A stretch of 64,000 bases of DNA from Paenibacillus xylanilyticus (GCF_009664365.1 NZ_CP044310.1:3793001-3857000), one strand, 5' to 3'. Positions 35,184 to 44,559 are shown, counted from the first letter of the stretch. The notes: a model not told the origin generated them from the sequence alone. Numbers and translations: made by a program.

Positions 35184-36938
35184 CTATGGTATGTTTCTCC
35201 AGCCTCCGTAAGCAGAGATATCCTCTGCTTCTTCTTCAGCATAACCTTCGCATATAAATCCGGGTACTTCTGTCCCGTCTGCCAATTCAATTTTGCCTAT
35301 ACCTAGCGGGGCCGGAATTAATGCAGCGAACGCGCCAAAATTAGCAACAGGCATCTGCCACAATTCAAGCGTAAAACTGCTGCCGCCTGCCTTCTTCTTC
35401 AGCAGTCCAGGCTTAGCTGGTATGGTAGGCAGCTTCACCATTTGATACTTCTCCGCGGTTTGCGACTCACCTATGAACCGACTCCCGTGCTCCAGCATTT
35501 GCTTCTCCAGTGGATAACCCCTCATGTGCAGGCCGCAGACGGCAACCAGCATTGTTTCTTGTCTGTTTGCTTCCAGAGGCGGCAAATTCACTTCAAGAAA
35601 CGAGGCCGCAGCGTTTTCCATCAAGTGCTCATTTCCAGATAGCGAAAATAACGTTATTCCAAAGGGCATCTGAGACGCTGCATCCCCTGCCGGTACAGCC
35701 ACCGCGCATAAATCCAGGAGATTGCAATGGTTCGTGTATCGTCCCATGTCCGAATTCGTGGTTATTGGGTCCGCTTCAACCTGACCTCTCGTCCATGTGC
35801 CTCCACAGGTCGGCATGATAAGAACCGCTTCCTGGAGAAGCTCGTTGCTTATCATTCGCAGCTCCTGAAGCTTATGCATCGCGGTGAATACGGAAGCTGC
35901 ATCATATTTGTCTGATCCACCTGATCGCAAGACTTGTTCCGTCACCGGGAAAGTGACTCCTGGATTTAATTCGATGAATTCACCTACACTGGCCCAGCGC
36001 TCAGCTACCCAAGGTCCACCATACAGAAGTGCGGCAGCCTCCTCAAAAACATCGTAATCGATATACTCGAGTGGAAGCTCCAACTGTTCGATCCTCTGGA
36101 CGACTGAATCCCATGCCTTGCTGTATTCCTCTGCCAACAGACCAAAAAACGTTAATGGTTTTTCAGGAAGATACAACTTTTTGGGAAGCGTATCGACCCA
36201 TCGGGGTAATTCCTTGGACCATGGGTCTGATGATTCAAGGCCCCGTAATTGCATATCGACAATCCTTGCTTCGTGTATAGAACGGGTAAATACAGTTACA
36301 CAGTCCAGACTGGCACAAGCGGGAACAACACCTTTTGTCGACCAGGCTCCAAGACTCGGTTTATAGCCGATGAGACGGTTCAGCGCTGCAGGAACCCTAC
36401 CAGAGCCCGCTGTATCCGTGCCCAGGGCGAATGCCGCCTGCCCCCTCGCTACCGCTACGGCAGATCCCGAACTGGACCCGCCGCTTATCCATTCAGCGCT
36501 CAGCGCGTTGTGAGTCTCACCGTAAGGACTCCGGGTGCCTACAAGCCCTGTTGCGAATTGATCCATATTGGTTTTACCTACAGGAATCGCTCCGGCGTTT
36601 AACAATCGTTCTACAACTGCAGCATGCCTGTCTGGAACGTATGCATATTCGGGACAGCCAGCCGTTGTTGGTGTGCCAGCCAAATCGATGTTGTCCTTAA
36701 TGGCAAAGGGTACACCCCACAGCGGCAAGGAAGTATCCATTGTTTGGAGACGGTCCAAATACGGCTTGATTCTCTCCAGCACAGGCGGAGTGATCCAAAT
36801 ATTCATCCCTTCGTCCTCACGGGAACGGCGGATGATCTCTTCAATGACCTGCTCCGGCTTGAGCTTCCCGCTCCCATATTGCGCTTGCAGCCAGTCTATT
36901 GTCAGTTCACACGGTATTTTCATATCGAGCTTACTCAT
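35184..36938 (-). CDS. atzF: Allophanate hydrolase
   Basis: 584 residues, near the roughly 600 of known AtzF proteins. Converts allophanate to ammonia and CO2, the last step of cyanuric acid and urea-amidolyase pathways. The N-terminal amidase-signature domain (about 1-440) has the Ser-cisSer-Lys triad: Lys81 (AIKDNID), Ser155 in GGSSSGS and Ser179 in GTDTAGSG. The C-terminal domain (about 465-584) corresponds to the extra domain of allophanate hydrolases, which separates them from ordinary amidases. ATG at 36938 follows AAGGAGGGATGACAG. Last gene of the operon, 31 bp after the PucR regulator. Confidence 0.92.
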   Translation of the reverse strand: MSKLDMKIPCELTIDWLQAQYGSGKLKPEQVIEEIIRRSREDEGMNIWITPPVLERIKPYLDRLQTMDTSLPLWGVPFAIKDNIDLAGTPTTAGCPEYAYVPDRHAAVVERLLNAGAIPVGKTNMDQFATGLVGTRSPYGETHNALSAEWISGGSSSGSAVAVARGQAAFALGTDTAGSGRVPAALNRLIGYKPSLGAWSTKGVVPACASLDCVTVFTRSIHEARIVDMQLRGLESSDPWSKELPRWVDTLPKKLYLPEKPLTFFGLLAEEYSKAWDSVVQRIEQLELPLEYIDYDVFEEAAALLYGGPWVAERWASVGEFIELNPGVTFPVTEQVLRSGGSDKYDAASVFTAMHKLQELRMISNELLQEAVLIMPTCGGTWTRGQVEADPITTNSDMGRYTNHCNLLDLCAVAVPAGDAASQMPFGITLFSLSGNEHLMENAAASFLEVNLPPLEANRQETMLVAVCGLHMRGYPLEKQMLEHGSRFIGESQTAEKYQMVKLPTIPAKPGLLKKKAGGSSFTLELWQMPVANFGAFAALIPAPLGIGKIELADGTEVPGFICEGYAEEEAEDISAYGGWRNIP

Positions 36939-36969
36939 CTGTCATCCCTCCTTGACGCGTACATATCAA

Positions 36970-38577
36970 TCAGGCTGGTCTCATTTCGTTCAGCTTCATC
37001 GCTAGATGCAGCTGCAGCACATCATCGCCATGATCCATGCTGATCCCCAGCAATTCACACACCCGCTCCACACGATAGGAAACGGTATTATAATGGGTAA
37101 AAAGCTCCGCCGACGTCTTTTTCACATTACGATTATGCTTAAAGTATACCTTCAACGTTTCAAACAGCTGGGAATTATGCTTCGCATCATAGGCAAGCAA
37201 GGGCAGAATGAATCGATCGCGGTACTCCTGAACCTCCTCTGTATCAGGCAGATGGTATAAAAGCTGAAACACGCCTAGCTTCATATAGTCCACATAAGGT
37301 TCACGGTAATCGCAAATGGAGCTGATATGATGAATCTTTTTGGCATCGTTATAGCTTTCGTACACCTTCTCCGCAGCTTCGGTTCGATTACCGACACAGA
37401 GAGAATAGCTCTCAGCAGGAAAAACCACCTTCATATCAGCGAGAATGGCTTCCAGCGCCACATTCCGAATCCCATGCATTTCTTCTGCGAAAAGAAGGAC
37501 CAGCTCTCCCTCCAGTATGGTTGCCTGAAGCCCCACACATCTGGATTTGGTTCTCAATCTTTTAATCGCCTGCTGCATGGTCCTGATGCTAGGTTTGACG
37601 TTCAAAAATCGCACTAACGCGACATGCCGCGTTTGATCATCATCAAGCGGATGCCCGCACGCTTCCGCTCGCAGCCTCAAATCCTCAATAGTCACAATTC
37701 GGCCTGTAACCCAGTCCTGCAGAAACTGATCAACATACTTCAGCTCTACTTCCCGCCTGGCGTTGGCGTTAATCATCTCGAGTCCTACCAAAACACCTAC
37801 GCGGTCAATCGTCAGTCGATCGACAACCGAGTGCTCCTGATTCCATTCCAGCAGAACCAGCAAACATTTGTCGTATTGCTTGTCATTAACGGCTGATACA
37901 TATACACGAATTCGGCGCTCGCCCAATGTTATGAAACTCACACCGAGGCTGCTCTCCTCCCGCAGACTGGACCACAGTATCGGATTATCTGCCTCCACAA
38001 TCTCCTCTGCCTGGGGAGATAAGAACAGATGATTGGAGTCATCAAGCAATACAATGGGATTGTTCAATATGCCATCCAGCGTTTGCAAAAATTCCTCTAA
38101 ACCTTTCCCATACAGGAGCTGTTGAGAAAGCTTTTGAAAACGGCTTTGCAGCAGCGAAAGCTCTCTTGCCTCCTGTACAAGGACCCGCTCCATAATATCC
38201 CGGACAACATCCGAAAATACGGTCGCGGCCGGAAGCTCGAAGATCGGAAAGCCCAATTGGTCAGCCAGCTCGAGTGCACGGGCAGGAATATGATCGATGA
38301 ATCGTTTGGTTTTGATCCCCAGCGCCGATACACCTTTCTCCACCAGCTGCGGTATGATGTCCGCAATAGCTTCCGGCTGATCACGAAATGGAAATCCACT
38401 GGTAATCAGAAACTCCCCCGGGCGTACCCAATCGATCACATCGGGCACTTCCATCACGTTGACACGGTTAATCATTCGCTGCATGCCACTCGCTCCAGCC
38501 AAGACGACAGCTTCCTTAAAGTCGGGGATCAACAAAACATCACTGCACGTGAATCCTGCCTTCTTGTGATCTGCCAT
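36970..38577 (-). CDS. PucR-family transcriptional regulator
   Basis: 535 residues: N-terminal purine-catabolism PucR domain (about 12-135; RVNVMEVPDVIDWVRPGEFLITSG), a GGDEF-like middle region, and a C-terminal PucR helix-turn-helix (about 470-530; NRNVKKTSAELFTHYNTVSYRVE). Such proteins control purine and other nitrogen-ring catabolism. The gene lies inside the operon it probably controls, between the cupin and allophanate hydrolase genes. The effector may be cyanuric acid or an intermediate, which is inference. A homologue at 58044 serves the second amidohydrolase region. Confidence 0.92.
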   Translation of the reverse strand: MADHKKAGFTCSDVLLIPDFKEAVVLAGASGMQRMINRVNVMEVPDVIDWVRPGEFLITSGFPFRDQPEAIADIIPQLVEKGVSALGIKTKRFIDHIPARALELADQLGFPIFELPAATVFSDVVRDIMERVLVQEARELSLLQSRFQKLSQQLLYGKGLEEFLQTLDGILNNPIVLLDDSNHLFLSPQAEEIVEADNPILWSSLREESSLGVSFITLGERRIRVYVSAVNDKQYDKCLLVLLEWNQEHSVVDRLTIDRVGVLVGLEMINANARREVELKYVDQFLQDWVTGRIVTIEDLRLRAEACGHPLDDDQTRHVALVRFLNVKPSIRTMQQAIKRLRTKSRCVGLQATILEGELVLLFAEEMHGIRNVALEAILADMKVVFPAESYSLCVGNRTEAAEKVYESYNDAKKIHHISSICDYREPYVDYMKLGVFQLLYHLPDTEEVQEYRDRFILPLLAYDAKHNSQLFETLKVYFKHNRNVKKTSAELFTHYNTVSYRVERVCELLGISMDHGDDVLQLHLAMKLNEMRPA

Positions 38578-38593
38578 CTCCTATCCCGCCTGA

Positions 38594-39028
38594 CTATTTC
38601 AATTTGGTGGAAAAGACATCTTCCACTAATGTCGTATTAAAAAAGGAGTTAACCGGAGCATTTTCTTCAACCGGCAAAAAAATACTGATCTGCTCTGTCG
38701 GCTGTACATCATCATTGGCTACCGAATGAATAACGCCTGCCGGTACATGGAAGGTATCTCCTGCCTGGTAGCTCTTCCATTCTCCATTGCACAGCAGTTT
38801 CACTTTACCTACCGTGATGTGAATGATTTCGGCTACATCATGATAGTGAGGCAGTACCTGACCGCCGACTCCAATCTTTTCCCACAAAACAGAGCTGGCA
38901 CGAAACCCCATCTGATCCGCCTGTTCCGCTGACACAATCTCGCGGTGATACAGGTGGATATGATTCGGCATTAATCCCCATTGCATGTCTTCTCCAGTGA
39001 TAACCTCAGTTTTCTTGGCTGTAATCAT
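38594..39028 (-). CDS. Cupin domain protein of the cyanuric acid operon
   Basis: 144-residue single-domain cupin. Motif 1 with metal ligands is seen in VLPHYHDVAEIIHITVG (about residues 59-75) and motif 2 in GDTFHVPAGVIHSV (about 89-102). Function not known. In this operon it might bind or decarboxylate an unstable intermediate such as carboxybiuret, or act as a small regulator; none of this is shown by the sequence. ATG at 39028 follows TGGAGGAATGACACG, and the gene lies 41 bp after the cyanuric acid amidohydrolase. Confidence 0.8.
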   Translation of the reverse strand: MITAKKTEVITGEDMQWGLMPNHIHLYHREIVSAEQADQMGFRASSVLWEKIGVGGQVLPHYHDVAEIIHITVGKVKLLCNGEWKSYQAGDTFHVPAGVIHSVANDDVQPTEQISIFLPVEENAPVNSFFNTTLVEDVFSTKLK

Positions 39029-39069
39029 CGTGTCATTCCTCCATTTGTTTTTTTATGGATGTATCCCGT

Positions 39070-40143
39070 CTAATCCCTGCGTTTAAAAACGACAGCCACC
39101 GGCCCGCCGCCTGCCGGCCCTTGATGTTCGGCTCCACCAGACACATAGATCATTGGATCACCACACACCGAAGCAAGCACACCTCCGACGACCGCTCTCG
39201 CATGTCTCGTATGGTTGATATCTGAATCATCCAGCATCGTATGTCGGTGACCCCGGATGAACCCGGTGGGATCAGCCTCTGCCTTAGCCATCACCTGCAC
39301 CATTTCAGCATCTGCATGAACATCCAGCAGGCGCTTGAGTGCAGGAGCGTCAATCGAATCTTTCATTACAGCATGGTCGATAAAATACGGACCTTCCGCA
39401 AAGTCGGAATTGCCGAAGACGATCACCTCACAATACGCCAGCTCGCTGCCTGCCGACGTGGAGGCTACACTGCTGAACAGATGCCATGAATTGCAGATGT
39501 CCGTATTTTGAAGTCCAGCTCGTTCCACCTCGCCAAGAGCAACTGCCGCACCAAGTGCGGAGGCTCCTCGTGAATATCCCATGGATTTGTAGGTATCTTC
39601 TGTCACGGTGGTTTGAGATCTGCTCAAGGCATCATGCACGCCCTCGGACGTTAACAGCGGACACTTGATTTGCACAAAATGTACATCTGCTGAAGATTCG
39701 ATGCCAGCTTCCGCTATGGCTCGCTGAACGGCCGCAGCCACTTCGTCCACTTGAGCCAGCCTTCCAATCTCCTCGGGAAGGAAATCCCGTGTTTTTGCGA
39801 CGCCAATGGCCAGCGATTTCTGATCTTGTCTCTGACCATCTCGGTTGTAAGCACCCTTGCGGCTAATCACTGTAAAATGAGGGCTCAATATGCCCTCGGT
39901 TCCTCCTGACATGACATAGGATATCGTAGAGGTTGATTCTTTTCGGTATTCGCCAAAAAATTGCTTTAAGGCCAGCACAGCATAACCACGCGTAAAATCG
40001 TTCACGCAGCCATTGCCCTCGGTTTTGCCTAAGACTGCAACCACATCTTGAGGATCAATGACTCCCTCTTGGATCGCTCTCTCTATCGCAGCCGTATCGT
40101 TAGGCGAACGGCTTGGAATACGGTTCACAGTGCATCTCATCAT
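39070..40143 (-). CDS. atzD: Cyanuric acid amidohydrolase (ring-opening)
   Basis: 357 residues, the usual size of the AtzD/TrzD/barbiturase family, which exists nowhere else in metabolism. It opens the cyanuric acid ring to carboxybiuret, which decarboxylates to biuret. The three pseudo-symmetric Ser-Lys units are visible: Lys40 (LGKTEGNG) with Ser79 (VMSGGTEG), Lys160 (VQIKCP) with Ser229/230 (ASTSAGSE), and Lys287 (VMAKAEADP) with Ser335 (YVSGGAEHQGPAGGGP). Barbiturase activity cannot be excluded from the fold alone, but biuret and allophanate hydrolases in the same operon favour cyanuric acid. The start overlaps the permease stop by 4 bp. Confidence 0.93.
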   Translation of the reverse strand: MMRCTVNRIPSRSPNDTAAIERAIQEGVIDPQDVVAVLGKTEGNGCVNDFTRGYAVLALKQFFGEYRKESTSTISYVMSGGTEGILSPHFTVISRKGAYNRDGQRQDQKSLAIGVAKTRDFLPEEIGRLAQVDEVAAAVQRAIAEAGIESSADVHFVQIKCPLLTSEGVHDALSRSQTTVTEDTYKSMGYSRGASALGAAVALGEVERAGLQNTDICNSWHLFSSVASTSAGSELAYCEVIVFGNSDFAEGPYFIDHAVMKDSIDAPALKRLLDVHADAEMVQVMAKAEADPTGFIRGHRHTMLDDSDINHTRHARAVVGGVLASVCGDPMIYVSGGAEHQGPAGGGPVAVVFKRRD

Positions 40144-40892
40144 AGGTCATCCGTCCTTTGCCAGAATATAATTCTTCTCTCAAGTAAGCTGATGGCCCAA
40201 AAGAGAACCAGTCCGCATAGTGCGGATGCAATAATTGCGGAGAACATTACAGGTGTATCCATATGGTATGAAGATACCAGGACGACATAGCCGAGCCCTT
40301 TGTTAGCGCCGACAAATTCACCGACAATGGCACCCACGATCGCCAGCGAGGTCGAGATTTTCAATGCAGAAAACACATAAGGCAAACTTGCAGGCAGCCG
40401 TAATTTCCAGAAAATCTCCGACTTGGTGCCTTTATATGTGGAGAACAGCTCCCATGTTTCGTGCTCAATGGCTTTCAGACCCTTTACGCTGTTGACCAAA
40501 ATCGGGAAGAAACAGATTAGCATGGAGGCTACGACCTTGGAGGAATATCCCGTCCCCATCCAAACCACCAGAAGCGGAGCCAGAGCCACAAGCGGGGTCG
40601 TTTTGAGTGCAATCGCCAGTGGGAATACTCCCTTTTCAATCGGCTTGGAGTGCACGAAGATCACAGCGGTAATCAATCCCAGGACATTGGCAAGCACGAA
40701 GCCCGCCAAAGCCTCCAGCAGCGTGACCAGCATATGTGACCATAAGGAGCTGTCCATCACCGATAAGATGCCTGTGGGAGATGGGAGCAAATAAAGGGGG
40801 ATGTCGAAAAGGCGTACAATGAGTTCCCATAAGATAAGAAAGGCAATGGCGAATACGACAGGATACATGGCATCTTTGATCTTGGTTTTCAT
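40140..40892 (-). CDS. ABC transporter permease, nitrate/taurine/pyrimidine type
   Basis: 250-residue permease of the SsuC/TauC/ThiX class with six transmembrane segments and the EAA-like loop (EHETWELFSTYKGTKSEIFWK, about 152-172). It starts in a 4-bp ATGA overlap with the ATPase gene and ends in a 4-bp overlap with the cyanuric acid amidohydrolase gene. It most likely imports cyanuric acid or a related ring compound. Confidence 0.92.
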   Translation of the reverse strand: MKTKIKDAMYPVVFAIAFLILWELIVRLFDIPLYLLPSPTGILSVMDSSLWSHMLVTLLEALAGFVLANVLGLITAVIFVHSKPIEKGVFPLAIALKTTPLVALAPLLVVWMGTGYSSKVVASMLICFFPILVNSVKGLKAIEHETWELFSTYKGTKSEIFWKLRLPASLPYVFSALKISTSLAIVGAIVGEFVGANKGLGYVVLVSSYHMDTPVMFSAIIASALCGLVLFWAISLLERRIIFWQRTDDL

Positions 40893-41713
40893 AGGTGTTT
40901 GACCCGCTTTCTTAACTCATTGACAGTCTGGTGGAAGGCCGGAAGTTCATCCATGCCAATCTCCCTCGGTGAAGGCAGCGGAACCGATATAATTTCCTCC
41001 ACGCCGGCAGGCCTTGGTGACATCATGATCACGCGGTTGGATAGCAGCACGGATTCCTGAATCGAGTGGGTAACCATAACAACTGTACTTAGGCTCGTTT
41101 CGGGACTCTCCCATAAACGCAGCAGCTCGAAATTCAGCTTTTCTCTCGTAAATTCATCAAGCGCCCCAAAGGGCTCATCCATAAGCAGTACTGTCGGATC
41201 TGCAGCGAGTGCCCTTGCAATCGCAATCCGCTGCTGCATGCCCCCGCTCAGCTGATGCGGAAAATGATTCATGAAATCCTGAAGTCCAACCAACCGCAGC
41301 GAGGATTCTGCTTTTTCCTTGATCTCTTTTTTGGTGAATTTCTTCTCTCCAATCGTGAGAGGCAGGGATATATTTTGGATTGCGGTTAGCCAGGGCATCA
41401 ATACAGGTTTCTGAAACACCATGCCGAGCGAGAGATCTTTCGATGGATAAATGATCTCTCCTCCTGCATTGGGTTGAAGCAGGTCGAGCATTAACCTGAG
41501 CAGCGTCGACTTCCCGCAGCCGCTTGGGCCGAGAATCGAAACAAACTCATTTTTATAAATATCAATCGACACATTATTCAATACGTTGACGTCACCAAAG
41601 GATAAGGAGCAATTTTTCAACGTAACCGCGATGTCGCTTTTGGAAGAAATGGTTGTCTGTTGTTCATGCAGCCCCGAAGCTTCTTTCTCCAGACCACTGG
41701 TCGTTGTTAGCAT
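40889..41713 (-). CDS. ABC transporter ATP-binding protein, nitrate/taurine/pyrimidine type
   Basis: 274 residues: Walker A GPSGCGKST (about 62-70), signature LSGGMQQR (about 154-161), Walker B VLLMDEPFGALD. Closest in layout to SsuB/TauB/ThiZ. The N-terminal 27 residues are an unusual polar extension before the nucleotide-binding domain. It powers the adjacent permease, unlike the sugar systems in this window, which lack their own ATPase. Confidence 0.93.
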   Translation of the reverse strand: MLTTTSGLEKEASGLHEQQTTISSKSDIAVTLKNCSLSFGDVNVLNNVSIDIYKNEFVSILGPSGCGKSTLLRLMLDLLQPNAGGEIIYPSKDLSLGMVFQKPVLMPWLTAIQNISLPLTIGEKKFTKKEIKEKAESSLRLVGLQDFMNHFPHQLSGGMQQRIAIARALAADPTVLLMDEPFGALDEFTREKLNFELLRLWESPETSLSTVVMVTHSIQESVLLSNRVIMMSPRPAGVEEIISVPLPSPREIGMDELPAFHQTVNELRKRVKHL

Positions 41714-41724
41714 AAAATCACACC

Positions 41725-42732
41725 CTATTCGATAAATTCGTTTGAAAAGACGTCTTCAAGGTCTTGCTTTTTCTTCAAGAATTCCAGATCGATCAAGTTC
41801 TGCTGCAGCACGTCCCATGCCTCTGATTCCATTTTGCCGAGTGGAAGATTTTCCGGCTCCAGCAAAGGAATGCTTGCGTTCATCATGCTCACCTCGTGAT
41901 CAATGGTCAATTTATCCCCGTATTTCAAGCCAAATTCGGCAGCCTCTTCCGGGTTCTCAATAGCGTAGCTCCAGCCCTTCATGGAAGCCTGTACGAAGCT
42001 TTTCACCATTTCGGGATCACGCTTGATGATGTCCTCTGTCGTAAACAACGTATCTGCATAAAAGTTAATATCATAATCGTTTGGCTCAATGATATTGACT
42101 TCATTCCCCTGCTCCTGTACGGCGAGAACCTCATTGATGACATAACCTGGCCATGCCTTTACCTGTCCACTGAGCAATGGGCTGAGATCATATTTTGCTG
42201 GCATTTCCTCCACCTTGGTTCCATCTATGCCCGCATTCTTCACCATTGCTCGGTAAGTCAGCTCTTCATTCCCTCCAAGCTTCACACCGATCTTCTGGCC
42301 GACCAGATCCTCCATTTTCGTGATCCCTGAATCCTTGAGACTAAACAACACAAATGGCGTTTTTCTGTAAATGGCGGACAGCGCCTTCACGGGAACCCCT
42401 TTCTCCCTGGCCATCAGTATTTGATCTGCGCCAGTCACCCCGAATTGCTCCGCACCTGATGCAATCATCTGTACGGAAGGAAAATCAGCGCCGCCGGGTC
42501 TGATCTCAACATCCAATCCCGCTTCTTTGTAAAATCCCTTTTCTACGGCGGTATAGAAGCCGGCAAACTGTGCTTGATGAACCCATTTTAGACGCAGAAC
42601 CACTTTTTTCAGTTCACCGGATTCTCCATCTCCTGAAGCTGAACTGGGCACATCGTTCGACCCGCAAGCTGTTAGTGCGAGCAAACAAACCGACATTACG
42701 ATAAGCAGTGACTTTCTGGACCATCTCCACAT
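41725..42732 (-). CDS. ABC substrate-binding lipoprotein, NMT1/THI5-like
   Basis: 335 residues from the ATG at 42732, chosen because GGGAGGA stands just before it; the ATG 15 bp upstream has no ribosome site. Lipobox LALTAC, then an NMT1/THI5-like fold (LRLKWVHQAQFAGFYTAVEK, about 45-64), as in binding proteins for pyrimidines, riboflavin or thiamine precursors. Within this operon it probably binds cyanuric acid or another small nitrogen heterocycle. Confidence 0.92.
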   Translation of the reverse strand: MWRWSRKSLLIVMSVCLLALTACGSNDVPSSASGDGESGELKKVVLRLKWVHQAQFAGFYTAVEKGFYKEAGLDVEIRPGGADFPSVQMIASGAEQFGVTGADQILMAREKGVPVKALSAIYRKTPFVLFSLKDSGITKMEDLVGQKIGVKLGGNEELTYRAMVKNAGIDGTKVEEMPAKYDLSPLLSGQVKAWPGYVINEVLAVQEQGNEVNIIEPNDYDINFYADTLFTTEDIIKRDPEMVKSFVQASMKGWSYAIENPEEAAEFGLKYGDKLTIDHEVSMMNASIPLLEPENLPLGKMESEAWDVLQQNLIDLEFLKKKQDLEDVFSNEFIE

Positions 42733-42780
42733 ATGATTTCCTCCCATGCTGTTGTTTTTCTAATGCTGTATCGGTGTTGC

Positions 42781-43464
42781 TTAAAAGGCAGCTAGCGCCT
42801 TTAAAACCTCGCTGGAGTTACTGACGCTGCCGAACACGCCTCCCTGCATTTTGACCATCTGGAGTGCTGCATGATGATTATCAGGGTCGGTTGCTCCCGT
42901 GCAGTCTTCCAGAATCAGACATTCATATCCTCTGTCGTTGGCTTCCCGCATGGTTGTATGCACACAAACATCCGTTGTGATTCCCGTCAAAATCAGATGA
43001 GTGATGCCTTTATTCTTCAGGATCAGATCCAGGTCTGTGGCATAAAAACTGCCTTTACCCGGCTTATCAATGATCGATTCACCTTCAATGGGAGCAAGCT
43101 CCTCTATAATCTGCCAGCCCGGTTCACCTCGAACCAAAATGCGTCCTGCCGGTCCGGAAGAACCGATCTCTGCCCCGATCTGTTTGCTGCGCCAACGTTT
43201 GTTTGCTGGCAGATCGGATAGGTCCGATTTATGTCCCTCTCTCGTATGAATGACGTGAAAACCATCTATCTCCCTGACCCGATGCAAGAGCTTTTGAATA
43301 GGCTCAATGGGTTTGGCCGTCATGGACAAGTCATATCCCATCTGTTCCACATACCCGCCTTTTCCGCAAAAATCGATTTGCATATCAATAATGACTAATG
43401 CCGTTTTACCGGGATCGATGCTCCCGTCGTAAGGCCAACGGTAAGGTGCTGCTGTAATTTGCAT
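42781..43464 (-). CDS. biuH: Biuret amidohydrolase-like cysteine hydrolase (isochorismatase fold)
   Basis: 227 residues, the size of BiuH/TrtA. Catalytic triad by motif: Asp27 (VIIDMQIDF), Lys134 or Lys137 (DKPGKGSFY) and Cys167 (TTDVCVHTT), with the cis-peptide region before the cysteine. Biuret hydrolase cleaves biuret to allophanate and ammonia, joining the ring-opening enzyme and allophanate hydrolase of this operon. N-carbamoylsarcosine amidase and ureidoacrylate hydrolase share the fold; the neighbours decide for biuret. First gene of the operon; ATG at 43464 follows AAAGGAGAATATCT. Confidence 0.88.
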   Translation of the reverse strand: MQITAAPYRWPYDGSIDPGKTALVIIDMQIDFCGKGGYVEQMGYDLSMTAKPIEPIQKLLHRVREIDGFHVIHTREGHKSDLSDLPANKRWRSKQIGAEIGSSGPAGRILVRGEPGWQIIEELAPIEGESIIDKPGKGSFYATDLDLILKNKGITHLILTGITTDVCVHTTMREANDRGYECLILEDCTGATDPDNHHAALQMVKMQGGVFGSVSNSSEVLKALAAF

Positions 43465-43518
43465 AGATATTCTCCTTTCAGAACAGAGACTGAGATCCCT
43501 GTGTTGATTAATTTAGAT

Positions 43519-43573
43519 GTAATATAACCTTACTTATTCCTTCATTTATTCTTCTTGTGTCATATTATATTAC
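43519..43573. promoter_or_regulatory. Candidate PucR operator: inverted repeat GTAATATAA ... TTATATTAC
   Basis: GTAATATAA at 43519-43527 and its exact complement TTATATTAC at 43565-43573 flank the likely transcription start; the second overlaps the -10 box. The same 9-mer overlaps the -10 of the second PucR gene (57994-58002). The link to PucR is inference. Confidence 0.45.
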
Positions 43574-43592
43574 GAACATTTCTGGATGTCTT
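43564..43592 (-). promoter_or_regulatory. Sigma-A-type promoter of the cyanuric acid operon
   Basis: -35 AAGACA (43587-43592, four of six), 17-bp spacer, -10 TATAAT (43564-43569, six of six), 100 bp before the biuret hydrolase start. Confidence 0.6.
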
Positions 43593-43708
43593 TGTAGTTT
43601 TCCATAAAAAAGCTTCATTATTTTTTGTTGTTTTTCACAATCATTCATTCTTTGTGTTATAAATTATTACATAATGAATCACTCCATGGCCTAAAGAGCA
43701 ACAAAAAA

Positions 43709-43727
43709 AGTCGCTGATTCAGCGACT
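43709..43727 (-). terminator. Terminator of the GNAT gene
   Basis: Stem AGTCGCT/AGCGACT (extendable to 9 bp) followed on the minus strand by seven T. It ends the leftward acetyltransferase gene and insulates the cyanuric acid operon. Confidence 0.85.
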
Positions 43728-43800
43728 CTCAATTGTATGCGTTGGTATGATGAACACCTATCTATGACCTCATATAGGATTCATAAGGTTTACTGTGCAG

Positions 43801-44340
43801 TTATGTAGCCACGCCCTGGTTCAGGATCATACTGTATTCGATAAAGTCGAACCGTTCCACGCGATACAGATCATAGAACGTCTCCCCGGCATTGATGGAC
43901 CCGTATAATTCATCATGCGAATCATTGGCCAGTTTTACATAGGGCAGTTTTTGTGCAGCTTTGCTCGACCGGATATTTTGTTTGCGAATCTTCAAAAATA
44001 CCGTTTCTATGGCATGTTCGAGAAAAAGCTCACTCAAAAAGACGGATTTCGCCCGTTGGCTGTATCCATTACCGAAGTAAGGCGCTCCAATCCATGTGGC
44101 CAGAAACCCTGTTTGATTTACGATATGATATAAATCAATGGTTCCAATCGGCAGGCCCGCTTCGTTTAGAATTGTACGGGAAATCGCGGTTTTCTGTTCT
44201 TCCTCATCCATCAACTGTTTGGTCAGGAATACATATTCCTCAGGTGATTGACATCGGTAACGAACATAAGGTGACACTGAGGGGTCGTTCAATAAGCTGT
44301 ACAGTGCGTGGCATTCATGCAAATCGCGTTTTTTTAACAT
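43801..44340 (-). CDS. GNAT-family N-acetyltransferase
   Basis: 179 residues from the ATG at 44340 (AGGTGG upstream; the GTG at 44352 overlaps that ribosome site). The sequence has the RimJ/RimL-like GNAT layout: an N-terminal alpha/beta part, a central strand IGTIDLYHIV, the acetyl-CoA loop region WIGAPYFGNGYSQRAKSVFLSELF and IRKQNIRSSKAAQKL. The usual QxxGxG/A signature is replaced by a loose YFGNGYSQ. Target unknown, possibly a protein N-terminus or an amine. Monocistronic. Confidence 0.8.
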   Translation of the reverse strand: MLKKRDLHECHALYSLLNDPSVSPYVRYRCQSPEEYVFLTKQLMDEEEQKTAISRTILNEAGLPIGTIDLYHIVNQTGFLATWIGAPYFGNGYSQRAKSVFLSELFLEHAIETVFLKIRKQNIRSSKAAQKLPYVKLANDSHDELYGSINAGETFYDLYRVERFDFIEYSMILNQGVAT

Positions 44341-44499
44341 TCTGTCTACCACCTAGTCCTTTTAGTTCGCTGTATAAGCAAATTAAGTATATAAAAGGTA
44401 TTGTGGAGTTTAATGAATTCTGTATGTGGCTTATGTAAAATTCATTCGGCAATATGATATTTGTGGTTTGAATGATACCGAACGAGTATTGCATAAAAA

Positions 44500-44535
44500 A
44501 AAGGCATGTCCTTTCTTATGAGAGGACATGCCTTT
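44500..44535 (-). terminator. Terminator of the GH5 gene
   Basis: A perfect 13-bp stem AAAGGCATGTCCT with its complement and a 10-base loop, then eight T on the minus strand; 25 bp after the endoglucanase stop codon. Confidence 0.92.
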
Positions 44536-44559
44536 AATACGATGAAACGCATGATTGGA

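Larger units (their letters stand above)
43465..43800. other. Promoter region of the cyanuric acid operon
   Basis: 336 bp, AT-rich, no gene. It contains the operon promoter (43564-43592), a 9-bp inverted repeat around the transcription start (43519-43527 and 43565-43573), a TTATTAC at 43664-43670, and the terminator of the GNAT gene (43709-43727). Confidence 0.7.
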
